A stretch of DNA of 29,171 nucleotides, from contig JABSSB010000028.1 of assembly GCA_013214715.1 (NCBI GenBank), positions 1 through 29,171 of the forward strand, in the 5' to 3' direction. Positions 16,853-24,330 of the stretch are shown in pieces; the first letter of the stretch is position 1, and each line of letters opens with the position of its first letter. The DNA is from Paracoccaceae bacterium. Its GTDB lineage: Bacteria > Pseudomonadota > Alphaproteobacteria > Rhodobacterales > Rhodobacteraceae. The notes beneath the pieces were generated by a model. It saw only the letters and a list, made by a program, of their open reading frames with translations, was not told the DNA's origin and did not search any database. The position numbers were made by a program, and so were the translations under genes.

Positions 16853-17462
16853 GCGAAATTCCTTTTATTTTCAGGATGACAGATCCTGGTTCTGTCTGAC
16901 TATGCGCGACCTCATGGTCGAATCGCCACCTTCGCTGCGCTTCGGAGAGTTCTTTTTTCCAACTGATACCTTTTGGGAACAGCGCCTGTCCCTCAGAATG
17001 CAGATGCCGGTCTGAAAATTCCAAAAGCTTATCGAGCGATGCAAGGGCTCGGGCAGAGATGATCCGGGCATTCTGTGGAACCAGGGTTTCGATTCGGGCT
17101 GTCTGTACTTCGATATTCAAATCGCATTCGCGGCCGACAGTGCGCAAGAAAGCAGATTTCCGAACGTCGCTTTCTACCAGACGTGTCATCCACCCTGCTG
17201 TATGTTCAGCCGAAATAATCGCAGCAACTATACCCGGTAGCCCACCGCCGCTGCCAAAATCGAGCCAATCACCGTCCCAATACTCATCAGCCTCCGCCAC
17301 AATTTCTAGGCTGTCCTGAATATGTCGGTGCCAGATGTCGTCCAGACTGTTTTTTGACACCAGATTGATCTTTGGTGACCATTTTCTAATCAGATCAACA
17401 TAGATTTTCAGTCGCTCGAATGTTTCACGTGAAACACCCAATTGTTCTGGATCTGGTGTCAT
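16845..17462 (-). CDS. rsmG: 16S rRNA (guanine-527-N7) methyltransferase RsmG
   Basis: RsmG (GidB) methylates G527 of 16S rRNA using S-adenosylmethionine. The 205 residues show the SAM-binding loop WLDFGSGGGLPGI and the family segment WSPKINLVSKNSLDDIWHRH (20 residues). The codons for residues 9-14 (GVSRET) contain a perfect parS site, so this peptide is probably constrained by ParB binding. The ATG overlaps the mnmG stop by four bases (ATGA), and the 3' end overlaps the parA start by eight bases. Confidence 0.95.
   Translation of the reverse strand: MTPDPEQLGVSRETFERLKIYVDLIRKWSPKINLVSKNSLDDIWHRHIQDSLEIVAEADEYWDGDWLDFGSGGGLPGIVAAIISAEHTAGWMTRLVESDVRKSAFLRTVGRECDLNIEVQTARIETLVPQNARIISARALASLDKLLEFSDRHLHSEGQALFPKGISWKKELSEAQRRWRFDHEVAHSQTEPGSVILKIKGISRA
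17421..17436. promoter_or_regulatory. parS: parS site inside rsmG
   Basis: The perfect 16-bp palindrome TGTTTCACGTGAAACA, identical to the classic parS consensus bound by ParB. It lies within the rsmG coding sequence (Val10-Thr14), about 1.4 kb upstream of the parB start and about 5 kb from the proposed origin. Confidence 0.95.
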
Positions 17463-19339
17463 GCGGATTTCGAAACCGTTTCGCTCTTGCGCAGATGCGA
17501 CAGTAACAATGCCAATGCAGCCGGGGTCATTCCTTCTATCTTGGCCGCCTGCCCCAAATTTGCCGGTCGCGCAGTCGTAAGCTTCTGGCCCAATTCAGCA
17601 GAGAGCCCTTGGATGGCTGTATAATCAAACTGTGCGGGAATGATCAGAGCCTCATCCCGGCGCATTTTTTCAATATCGCGCTGTTGCCGATCTATGTAAT
17701 TGGCATAAAGCGCCTCTCTAGAAACCTGTTCTCGAATAGGCTCTGGCACCTCGGATAGTGATGGGTTCAAGGGCAATAGATCCGGAAATTCGACATCTGG
17801 AAAAGCCAGAACATCCATAAGTGTCCGTTTTGACCCATCTTGGTTCACTTTCAGACCCGCCTTTTGCAGCTGGCTTGGTGAGAACAAATTGTCGGTCAAA
17901 CCCTGCCGCGCCGCTGCAAGAGCTTGCATTTTCATTTCAAAAGCCTTTTTCCGCATCTCACTCAAACACCCCAAATCCGCGGCGATTGGGGTCAATCGCT
18001 GATCCGCATTATCGGCGCGAAGAGACAATCGAAACTCAGCCCGCGATGTAAACATACGATAGGGCTCGGATACACCTCGTGTCGTTAAATCGTCGATCAT
18101 GACACCGATATAACTTTCAGCTCTACTGAAACTCACCGGATCACGACCCTGAACAGCCCTCGCCGCGTTCAGCCCAGCAACCAAGCCTTGAGCGGCTGCT
18201 TCTTCATATCCTGTTGTTCCATTGATCTGACCAGCCAGATACAAGCCCGACAAATCCTTGACCTGCAGCTCAGGTGTCAGGGCGCGCGGATCGACATAAT
18301 CGTATTCAATTGCATATCCCGGCTGCAAGATTTTGGCGTTCTCCAACCCCAGGATTGAATGAACATATTCTTCCTGAACGTCTACTGGCAGAGACGTAGA
18401 TATCCCGTTCGGATAAACTGTGTGGTCTGTCGCACCCTCAGGCTCCAAGAAAATCTGATGCGATGCTTTATCAGCAAAGCGTACAATCTTATCTTCGATT
18501 GAAGGACAATACCGCGGCCCAACACCATCAATATGACCGCCATACATGGCAGACCGGTTCAGGTTTTCACGAATGATATCGTGGGTCGCAGCGTTTGTAT
18601 GTGTTATGCCACAAATTATTTGAGAGGCCGAAACCGACTTCGACAGAAATGAAAAAAGCACAGGGTTGTCATCACCAGGTTGCTGTTCCAAATCGTCCCA
18701 TCGGATTGTCCGACCATCCAACCGTGGTGGGGTGCCTGTCTTCAACCTCCCGAGAGGCAGGCCAAAATCATCAATCCGCTCCGCCAATCGTACAGAAGGC
18801 TTATCCCCCATCCGACCACCGGGCTTCTGCTGATCGCCGATATGAATGACACCGCGTAAAAACGTGCCAGACGTCAGGATGACCGCCCGCGCGACAATTC
18901 TGCTTCCATCCGCGAGTTCCACGCCCTGGATACAGGTTCCTTTCAAAAGCAGGTCAACGACCTCACCTTCGATGATATCGAGATTGGCTTGCGCTTCGGT
19001 AAGTGACAGCATTTCCCGACGATAAATCGCGCGGTCTGATTGGGCCCGCGGTCCTTGAACCGCCGGCCCCTTACGACGATTAAGCAGTCTAAACTGAATA
19101 CCAGCCAGATCAGCGACACGCCCCATGACGCCGTCCATTGCGTCAATCTCACGGACGAGATGACCCTTCCCTAACCCGCCTATAGCTGGGTTACAGGACA
19201 TGACACCGATGCCATCGCGGGACAGTGTTACCAGGGCCGTTCTGACACCCATCCGTGCCGACGCATGCGCTGCCTCTGTCCCAGCGTGCCCGCCACCGAT
19301 GACTACAACATCAAAATCTGGATGTTTCACGTGAAACAC
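17459..19339 (-). CDS. mnmG: tRNA uridine-34 modification enzyme MnmG (GidA)
   Basis: MnmG, an FAD protein, works with MnmE to add carboxymethylaminomethyl to wobble U34 of certain tRNAs. The 626 residues begin with the FAD-binding VVVIGGGHAGTEAAHASARMG region (GGGHAG), then SCNPAIGG and the family signature GPRYCPSIEDK, and end with the helical tRNA-binding part. The ATG lies within a parS palindrome, so the N-terminus MFHVKH is written by the parS sequence. It follows mnmE closely (three bases between stop and start) and overlaps rsmG by four bases. Confidence 0.97.
   Translation of the reverse strand: MFHVKHPDFDVVVIGGGHAGTEAAHASARMGVRTALVTLSRDGIGVMSCNPAIGGLGKGHLVREIDAMDGVMGRVADLAGIQFRLLNRRKGPAVQGPRAQSDRAIYRREMLSLTEAQANLDIIEGEVVDLLLKGTCIQGVELADGSRIVARAVILTSGTFLRGVIHIGDQQKPGGRMGDKPSVRLAERIDDFGLPLGRLKTGTPPRLDGRTIRWDDLEQQPGDDNPVLFSFLSKSVSASQIICGITHTNAATHDIIRENLNRSAMYGGHIDGVGPRYCPSIEDKIVRFADKASHQIFLEPEGATDHTVYPNGISTSLPVDVQEEYVHSILGLENAKILQPGYAIEYDYVDPRALTPELQVKDLSGLYLAGQINGTTGYEEAAAQGLVAGLNAARAVQGRDPVSFSRAESYIGVMIDDLTTRGVSEPYRMFTSRAEFRLSLRADNADQRLTPIAADLGCLSEMRKKAFEMKMQALAAARQGLTDNLFSPSQLQKAGLKVNQDGSKRTLMDVLAFPDVEFPDLLPLNPSLSEVPEPIREQVSREALYANYIDRQQRDIEKMRRDEALIIPAQFDYTAIQGLSAELGQKLTTARPANLGQAAKIEGMTPAALALLLSHLRKSETVSKSA
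19323..19338. promoter_or_regulatory. parS: parS site spanning the mnmG start codon
   Basis: A perfect TGTTTCACGTGAAACA; with the flanking bases it is an 18-bp palindrome (19322-19339) that contains the mnmG ATG and codons 2-6. It is 3.3 kb from the start of the proposed origin region. ParB bound here would sit on the mnmG translation start region. Confidence 0.95.
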
Positions 19340-19342
19340 TCC

Positions 19343-20635
19343 CTACTTTCCTAGGCAGAAGCTGGCGAAAATTTCGTCCAGCAGTGATTCTACATCAATC
19401 CGCCCAACCAGAAATTCCAACGCTCGAATCGCTCGCCGCATATCCTCTGCCGCCAGATCATAGGCCTCACCGCCGCGAGACAGAATAGCCAGTGCGGAAA
19501 TCAAACCATCGCGAGCCTCTACTAAAGCTATACGGTGTCGTTCCCGCGTGGCCAATCCCGCACTGGCCCCACGCTCCGCCAATATGGAGGAAAGCTCGGA
19601 TACCAACCGATCCACACCGGCGCCCGTCTCACCCGAAACAGCACGACCCCGTTGTTCCTCTGGACGCAGATCAGCTTTAGCCAGAACAATCACATCCCCT
19701 TCAACCCAAAGGCTATCATCCCGGTCACCGTTCTCAGACAGGAAAACGCGAATATCCGCAGCTGCCGCCCGCTGGCGCGCCAGATCAATCCCAAGCTTTT
19801 CCACCTTGTCATCGGTGTCTCGTAACCCCGCAGTGTCCAAAATGGTCACTGGCAACCCATCCAAATCCATGCGGACTTCGATGACATCCCTCGTTGTTCC
19901 GGCAACATCCGATGTTATTGCCGCTTTCCGTCCCGCTAACGCATTCAACAGCGTCGACTTACCCGCATTCGGCGCTCCGACAATAGCAACCTCAAAACCA
20001 TGACGAATCCGTTCCGCCATACGTAGCCCGTCCAACTCAGCACCAATCTGGTCCAAAACCTCAGTCAACAGCAGGTCGACTTCTGGCGTTACATCTTCCG
20101 GGACATCCTCATCTGCAAAATCAATGGTCGCCTCGATCAAGGACGCTGCCCGAACGAGCTTTATACGCCACTGTGCGGCAACGTCCCCCAACTCCCCAGC
20201 CAAGAGCCGTTGCGCCTGTTTGCGCTGCGCTTCGGTTTCAGCGTCAATCAGATCTGCCAAACCTTCGATTTGCGGCAAATCCATCTTACCGTTCTGCAAC
20301 GCGCGACGCGTGAACTCTCCCGGCTCAGCCATACGGTGACCAGAAAGATGGCTCAGGCTGCTCAGAACCGAACGAACGGTCGCGATACTTCCATGCAGGT
20401 GGTATTCAACAACGTCCTCTCCAGTAAAACTTGCAGGAGATTGGAAACCAAGAACTAAAGCATGATCAAGTATTTGCCCGTCATCATCTGTCAGAGCGCG
20501 CAGCCACATTCCCCGCCCCTTGATAGGCGTTTGACACAGGATTTCAGCGCCCTGATATGCATCCGGACCGGACACCCGCAACACGGAAACACCTGCTTTT
20601 CCTGGCGCAGATGCCAGGGCAAAGATCGTGTCCAT
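19343..20635 (-). CDS. mnmE: tRNA modification GTPase MnmE (TrmE)
   Basis: MnmE is the GTPase partner of MnmG in wobble U34 modification. The 430 residues include an N-terminal folate-binding domain (DTIFALASAPGKAGVSVLRVSG region, EFTRRALQNGKMDL), the G domain with G1 GAPNAGKS at 220-227, AGTTRD (G2) and DTAG at 267-270, and the C-terminal C-x-G-K motif (FCLGK) at 426-430. The G4 motif, usually NKxD, reads AKAD at 319-322. The ATG at 20635 is preferred over the adjacent GTG at 20638. It lies 25 bases after the rho stop on the same strand. Confidence 0.96.
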   Translation of the reverse strand: MDTIFALASAPGKAGVSVLRVSGPDAYQGAEILCQTPIKGRGMWLRALTDDDGQILDHALVLGFQSPASFTGEDVVEYHLHGSIATVRSVLSSLSHLSGHRMAEPGEFTRRALQNGKMDLPQIEGLADLIDAETEAQRKQAQRLLAGELGDVAAQWRIKLVRAASLIEATIDFADEDVPEDVTPEVDLLLTEVLDQIGAELDGLRMAERIRHGFEVAIVGAPNAGKSTLLNALAGRKAAITSDVAGTTRDVIEVRMDLDGLPVTILDTAGLRDTDDKVEKLGIDLARQRAAAADIRVFLSENGDRDDSLWVEGDVIVLAKADLRPEEQRGRAVSGETGAGVDRLVSELSSILAERGASAGLATRERHRIALVEARDGLISALAILSRGGEAYDLAAEDMRRAIRALEFLVGRIDVESLLDEIFASFCLGK

Positions 20636-20660
20636 CACACCCTCTTTCGACCAGTGGCCG

Positions 20661-21932
20661 TCAGGTATTCATGCTGTCGAAAAATTCGCCATTTGTCTTT
20701 GTCTGTTTCAGCTTCGACATAAGAAACTCAATCGCATCCGTCGTGCCCATCGGGTTCAGGATACGCCGCAGCACAAATGTCTTGGCCAAATCACCTTTAT
20801 CGACAAGCAGATCTTCTTTCCGCGTTCCGGATTTCAGAATATCGATCGCCGGGAACACGCGCTTGTCAGCGATTTTGCGATCCAGCACCAGTTCCGAGTT
20901 ACCGGTGCCTTTGAACTCTTCAAAGATCACCTCGTCCATACGGCTGCCCGTATCAATCAGAGCGGTGGCAATAATCGTCAAGGACCCACCTTCCTCGATA
21001 TTACGAGCTGCACCAAAGAACCGCTTTGGCCGTTGCAACGCATTGGCGTCCACACCACCGGTCAGAACCTTTCCTGACGACGGAACAACCGTGTTGAACG
21101 CCCGCCCAAGACGCGTGATCGAATCCAATAGGATTACGACATCCCTTTTATGCTCCACCAGACGTTTGGCCTTTTCAATCACCATTTCCGACACGGCAAC
21201 ATGGCGCGTTGCCGGTTCATCAAAGGTCGAGCTGACCACCTCCCCTTTCACCGAACGCTGCATATCCGTCACCTCTTCGGGACGTTCGTCGATCAGCAGG
21301 ACGATCAGGTAACATTCTGGATGGTTGCGTTCGATGGAATGCGCAATATTCTGCAGGATCACCGTCTTACCAGTTCTTGGCGGTGCCACGATCAAGGATC
21401 GCTGGCCCTTTCCAATCGGCGCGACCAGATCGATGACCCGTGCCGACTTATCCTTGATCGTCGGATCATCGATTTCCATCTTCAACCGCTCATCAGGATA
21501 GAGCGGCGTCAGGTTATCAAAGGCGATCTTGTGACGGGCTTTTTCCGGATCTTCGAAATTGATCCGCGTCACATCCATCAGCGCAAAGTAACGCTCATTT
21601 TCGTCAGGTGCTCGAATGACACCTTCAACTGTGTCTCCGGTCCGCAGCGCATATTTCCGGATCATATCGGGCGATACGTAAATGTCGTCGGGACCTGGCA
21701 GGTAATTGGCTTCGGGAGAGCGCAGGAAACCGAACCCATCCTGCAGCACTTCAAGCACGCCATCACCACCGATCTCCCAGCCTTCGTCTGCGCGTTCGCG
21801 CAGGATCTGGAACATCATCTCGCCCTTACGCATCGTTGTCGCGTTTTCAATCTCAAGCTCTTCGGCCATGGCCAAAAGATCTTTTGGACTCTTGGCTTTG
21901 AGATCCGACAGTTTTAGGGAGGTCTGGGTCAT
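20661..21932 (-). CDS. rho: Transcription termination factor Rho
   Basis: Rho is the hexameric RNA helicase that ends transcription at Rho-dependent sites. The 423 residues include the N-terminal helical and cold-shock-like RNA-binding domain (GFGFLRS near residues 67-72), the Walker A APPRTGKT at 183-190, LIDERPEEVTDM, the Walker B VVILLDSITRLGRA and the Q/R-loop segment GVDANALQRPKRFFGAARN. The ATG at 21932 gives the typical MTQTSLKLSDLK; the in-frame GTG at 21947 is less likely. It is the second gene of the leftward block; mnmE and mnmG follow. Confidence 0.97.
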   Translation of the reverse strand: MTQTSLKLSDLKAKSPKDLLAMAEELEIENATTMRKGEMMFQILRERADEGWEIGGDGVLEVLQDGFGFLRSPEANYLPGPDDIYVSPDMIRKYALRTGDTVEGVIRAPDENERYFALMDVTRINFEDPEKARHKIAFDNLTPLYPDERLKMEIDDPTIKDKSARVIDLVAPIGKGQRSLIVAPPRTGKTVILQNIAHSIERNHPECYLIVLLIDERPEEVTDMQRSVKGEVVSSTFDEPATRHVAVSEMVIEKAKRLVEHKRDVVILLDSITRLGRAFNTVVPSSGKVLTGGVDANALQRPKRFFGAARNIEEGGSLTIIATALIDTGSRMDEVIFEEFKGTGNSELVLDRKIADKRVFPAIDILKSGTRKEDLLVDKGDLAKTFVLRRILNPMGTTDAIEFLMSKLKQTKTNGEFFDSMNT

Positions 21933-22048
21933 ATTAACAGCTCGCACGGGCGCGGGTCGCGCTGATGGGTCATCTTCTGGGAAAAACCTTACCCGGACGG
22001 GCAGGCAGATGCTGGATACGTCAGAAGGCTGTGAGAGTCAAACAGGCC
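21933..22048 (-). other. Leader of rho (hemJ-rho gap)
   Basis: A 116-base gap between the hemJ stop and the rho ATG on the minus strand. No clear intrinsic terminator or conserved structured leader was seen. rho is often autoregulated through its leader, but nothing specific here shows it. Confidence 0.3.
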
Positions 22049-22495
22049 CTAGAATCTGACGACAACCGACAAAACGATGACGACCATCAAAACCGTCGGC
22101 ACTTCGTTCATCATGCGAAACTGTCGACCTGTCAGTCCATTCTGGCCCGCTACAAAGTCTTTGCGCCGCTGCGCCAGCCAATGGTGGAACCAAGTCATCG
22201 ACAAAACGGCTGCTCCCTTGGTCCATGGCCAGACTTCAGACCATACCACCACTCCCGGCGTAAACACCAGCAACAGCCCAAAAACCCAAGTTGCAACCAA
22301 CGCGGGATTCATGATCACACGCAGTAGCTTGTATTCCATTTCCTGGAAAACAGGGTCCATGTCAGCCATGGCCTCTTTCTCAACATGATAGACAAATAGT
22401 CGCGGCAAATAGAACAAACCGGCCATCCAGGCGATCACAGACATGATGTGCAACGCTTTTGTCCACGGATAAAGATTTGCAAGGAGATCAGTCAT
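22049..22495 (-). CDS. hemJ: Protoporphyrinogen IX oxidase HemJ
   Basis: HemJ is a small membrane protein that oxidises protoporphyrinogen IX to protoporphyrin IX in heme synthesis in bacteria lacking HemG and HemY. The 148 residues have about four membrane helices and the characteristic N-terminal KALHIMSVIAWMAGLFYLPR with the conserved His, then LFVYH, a central LLRVIMNPALVATWVFGLL helix and a C-terminal FRMMNEVPTVLMV. The ribosome binding site is weak. It borders the proposed origin and starts the leftward gene block. Confidence 0.92.
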   Translation of the reverse strand: MTDLLANLYPWTKALHIMSVIAWMAGLFYLPRLFVYHVEKEAMADMDPVFQEMEYKLLRVIMNPALVATWVFGLLLVFTPGVVVWSEVWPWTKGAAVLSMTWFHHWLAQRRKDFVAGQNGLTGRQFRMMNEVPTVLMVVIVLSVVVRF

Positions 22496-22520
22496 GACAG
22501 CACCGGTTCTGGGTCATCAC

Positions 22521-22545
22521 ACATTATAAAAAATAATAAAGATGA
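22521..22545. other. AT-rich candidate DNA unwinding element
   Basis: A run that is almost only A and T (ACATTATAAAAAATAATAAA at 22521-22540) lies 33 bases left of the first DnaA box, followed by GATGA repeats at 22541-22556. The position beside clustered DnaA boxes fits a duplex unwinding element. This is a prediction from composition only. Confidence 0.45.
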
Positions 22546-22577
22546 AAAGATGATGAGGTTGTTGGCCCTGGGTTTTC

Positions 22578-22586
22578 TGTGGATAA
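22578..22586 (-). promoter_or_regulatory. DnaA box 1
   Basis: A perfect TTATCCACA on the minus strand. It is the left arm of an inverted repeat with box 2 (TCTGTGGATAA, 22576-22586). Confidence 0.85.
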
Positions 22587-22591
22587 TTTTG

Positions 22592-22605
22592 TTATCATAA
22601 ACTTA
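22592..22605 (+). repeat. 14-bp direct repeat in the origin, copy 1
   Basis: TTATCATAAACTTA, between DnaA boxes 1 and 2 and running into box 2. The second copy begins exactly 80 bases later, with one mismatch. Confidence 0.7.
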
Positions 22606-22611
22606 TCCACA
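22603..22611 (+). promoter_or_regulatory. DnaA box 2
   Basis: A perfect TTATCCACA on the plus strand, right arm of the 11-bp inverted repeat (TTATCCACAGA, 22603-22613), with 16 bases between the arms. Confidence 0.85.
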
Positions 22612-22671
22612 GATATCAGTTATCCCAAAACCGGATAGGGGTAAGTTTTCCACTTTAAAAATATGTATTCA

Positions 22672-22685
22672 TTATCATAAGCTTA
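22672..22685 (+). repeat. 14-bp direct repeat in the origin, copy 2
   Basis: TTATCATAAGCTTA, 13 of 14 identical to 22592-22605. No DnaA box follows this copy. Confidence 0.7.
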
Positions 22686-22893
22686 GGAAATATTCTTGGA
22701 TAGGAAATCTGTGAGCATCACTTCATCGATCAGTAGAAGAACCACAATAGCAAACAGACGTCAGGTTGTCCTTGTGCACCGTGTGGAATTCACGTTTTTT
22801 TCGTGCCAAACCCGGGCGTACAGTCAAGCCTACTTTAGAACTCCGGTTTCGTCCCGAACTGTCAACATATCTCATTGGTTTTGATCCACCGAG

Positions 22894-22902
22894 TTATCCA
22901 CA
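22894..22902 (+). promoter_or_regulatory. DnaA box 3, touching the maf start codon
   Basis: A perfect TTATCCACA whose last base is directly followed by the maf ATG at 22903. It takes the place where a ribosome binding site would normally lie, so DnaA binding could influence maf transcription. Confidence 0.85.
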
Positions 22903-23502
22903 ATGACCCAACCAATCCTCCTCGCGTCGCGTTCGGAAATTCGTTCAACACTCCTGCGCAATGCCGGGATAGATTTTGAAGCTGTGCCAGCCCGTGTTGA
23001 TGAAGCCAGCGCCAAAGCGGCCTTGCTTTCCGATGGTGTCTCTCCCCGTGATCTCGCAGATGCGCTGGCCGAGCTCAAAGCACGAAAAATCAGTGAAAAG
23101 AGACCCGAGGCACTCGTACTTGGATGTGATCAGGTTCTCGATCACCGTGGAACGGTTTTGTCAAAACCAAATGACCCGCAAGAGGCCCTCGATCACCTGC
23201 TTCAATTGCGCAATGACCGACATAGCCTGCTCTCTGCTGTTGTCATTTATGAAAACGGTGCTCCGGTCTGGCGGCATGTGGGTCAGGTCCGTCTTCAGAT
23301 GCGACATTTTTCTGACAGTTGGGCAAAAGACTATGTTGCACGCAACTGGAACAGTATCCGTTTCAGCGTTGGCGGATATAAGCTGGAAGAAGAGGGGGTG
23401 CGCCTGTTTTCCAACATTACGGGAGACTACTTTACCGTGCTTGGCCTGCCCCTGCTGGATGTGCTGAATTATTTGGTATTGCGGGGAACAATACAAACAT
23501 GA
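22903..23502 (+). CDS. maf: Maf family nucleotide pyrophosphatase
   Basis: Maf proteins hydrolyse nucleoside triphosphates, often modified or pyrimidine ones, to monophosphates. The 199 residues begin with the family motif ILLASRSEIRSTLLRNAGI, then ALVLGCDQVL with a conserved acidic residue, SKP, and GGYKLEEEGVRLF with ITGDYFTVLGLPLL near the end. Subclass assignment (m7GTP versus dTTP/UTP type) was not attempted. The only ribosome binding-like bases are GAG at 22891-22893; a DnaA box fills the rest. The stop overlaps the aroE start by four bases. Confidence 0.94.
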   Translation: MTQPILLASRSEIRSTLLRNAGIDFEAVPARVDEASAKAALLSDGVSPRDLADALAELKARKISEKRPEALVLGCDQVLDHRGTVLSKPNDPQEALDHLLQLRNDRHSLLSAVVIYENGAPVWRHVGQVRLQMRHFSDSWAKDYVARNWNSIRFSVGGYKLEEEGVRLFSNITGDYFTVLGLPLLDVLNYLVLRGTIQT

Positions 23503-24330
23503 GCGACACGCGCATTCCATTGGCTGGGGTCATTGGCTCTCCAGTGGCGCATTCCAAATCGCCGAAACTGCATCATCACTGGCTTAAGACGTATGGGCTT
23601 GCCGGACATTACGTTCCGATGGATGTCAGTCATGCTGATTTGCCCGAAGTGTTGGCTACGTTGCCAAAACTCGGTTTTGTCGGGGTAAACATTACCGTCC
23701 CGCATAAAGAACTGGCCCTGTCTCTGGCGCATCAGATCTCAGACCGAGCCACATTGATCGGGGCTGCCAATACACTGATCTTCCGTCCTGATGGCCGCAT
23801 TTATGCCGACAATACGGATGGATATGGCTTCATTGAAAATCTTCGGAATGGAGCTCCAGATTGGTCGGCGAAATCCGGGCCCGCGCTTGTTCTGGGCGCA
23901 GGGGGCGCAGCCCGCGCCGTGGTCTCGGCCCTGATCGATGCCGGTGTCGAAGAGGTCAGGCTGTCCAATCGAACGCGCGCGCGCGGAAAAGCTGCAGGAC
24001 GAATTTGGTCAGCGCGTGCGGGTGGTGGATTGGGTGCAGGCTGGCGCACAGGTCGAAGACGCGAGTCTTATTGTAAATTCCACATCGCTTGGCATGACGG
24101 GCAAATCTGATCTGAAATTGCCACTGGATGATTTGCGGCCCGAAACAACTGTCACCGATCTGGTTTATGCACCACTGATGACCCCATTGCTTACTGCAGC
24201 TTCGGAAAAGGGCTGCACCACTGTGGATGGGCTTGGCATGTTGCTGCATCAGGGTGTGCCAGGATTTGAACGGTGGTTCGGCACACGGCCGGACGTTGAT
24301 GAAGCCACCCGAGCCGCTGTATTGGCATGA
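23499..24330 (+). pseudogene. aroE: Shikimate dehydrogenase, broken by a frameshift
   Basis: AroE reduces 3-dehydroshikimate to shikimate with NADPH. The gene is in two frames. The first (from ATG 23499) carries the shikimate-binding SKS (Ser19, Ser21), catalytic Lys70 in NITVPHK, Asn91, Asp107 in NTDGYGF, the nucleotide loop LGAGGAARA and SNRTRAR, then runs out of frame to a stop at 24108-24110. The second frame continues from 23986 with EKLQDEFGQ, IVNSTSLGM, DLVYAPLMTPLL and the final GLGMLLHQGVPGFERWFG. The join lies at a CG tract, 23974-23985; two more bases would give NRTRARAEKL and an intact protein of 277 residues. It may be a true mutation, a sequencing error or recoding. It overlaps maf and coaE by four bases each. 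Confidence 0.92.
23974..23985 (+). repeat. (CG)6 dinucleotide tract at the aroE frameshift
   Basis: Six CG units, where the reading frame of aroE breaks. Seven units would restore the frame and give the expected spacing between NRT and the following AE. Confidence 0.85.

Larger units (their letters stand above)
22496..22902. other. oriC: Probable chromosomal replication origin (oriC)
   Basis: This 407-base gap has no convincing gene. It is AT-rich compared with its surroundings, notably 22521-22545 and 22645-22700. It holds three perfect DnaA boxes (22578-22586, 22603-22611, 22894-22902), several partial ones, an 11-bp inverted repeat, and a 14-bp direct repeat. Genes diverge from it: hemJ, rho, mnmE, mnmG, rsmG, parA and parB leftward, and maf, aroE, coaE and dnaQ rightward, as expected for co-orientation with replication. 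Two parS sites lie 3-5 kb away. Both flanking gene sets are known origin neighbours in Caulobacter-like genomes. The right part (about 22740-22890) shows no clear motif and should also carry the maf promoter. Confidence 0.85.

Noticed and set aside
20557..21917. Plus-strand frames opposite rho
   Set aside because: The rho frame on the minus strand is full length with all motifs; these have none.
22696..22884. Short plus-strand frame (62 residues) in the origin gap
   Set aside because: No ribosome binding site or family match, and the context is a replication origin.
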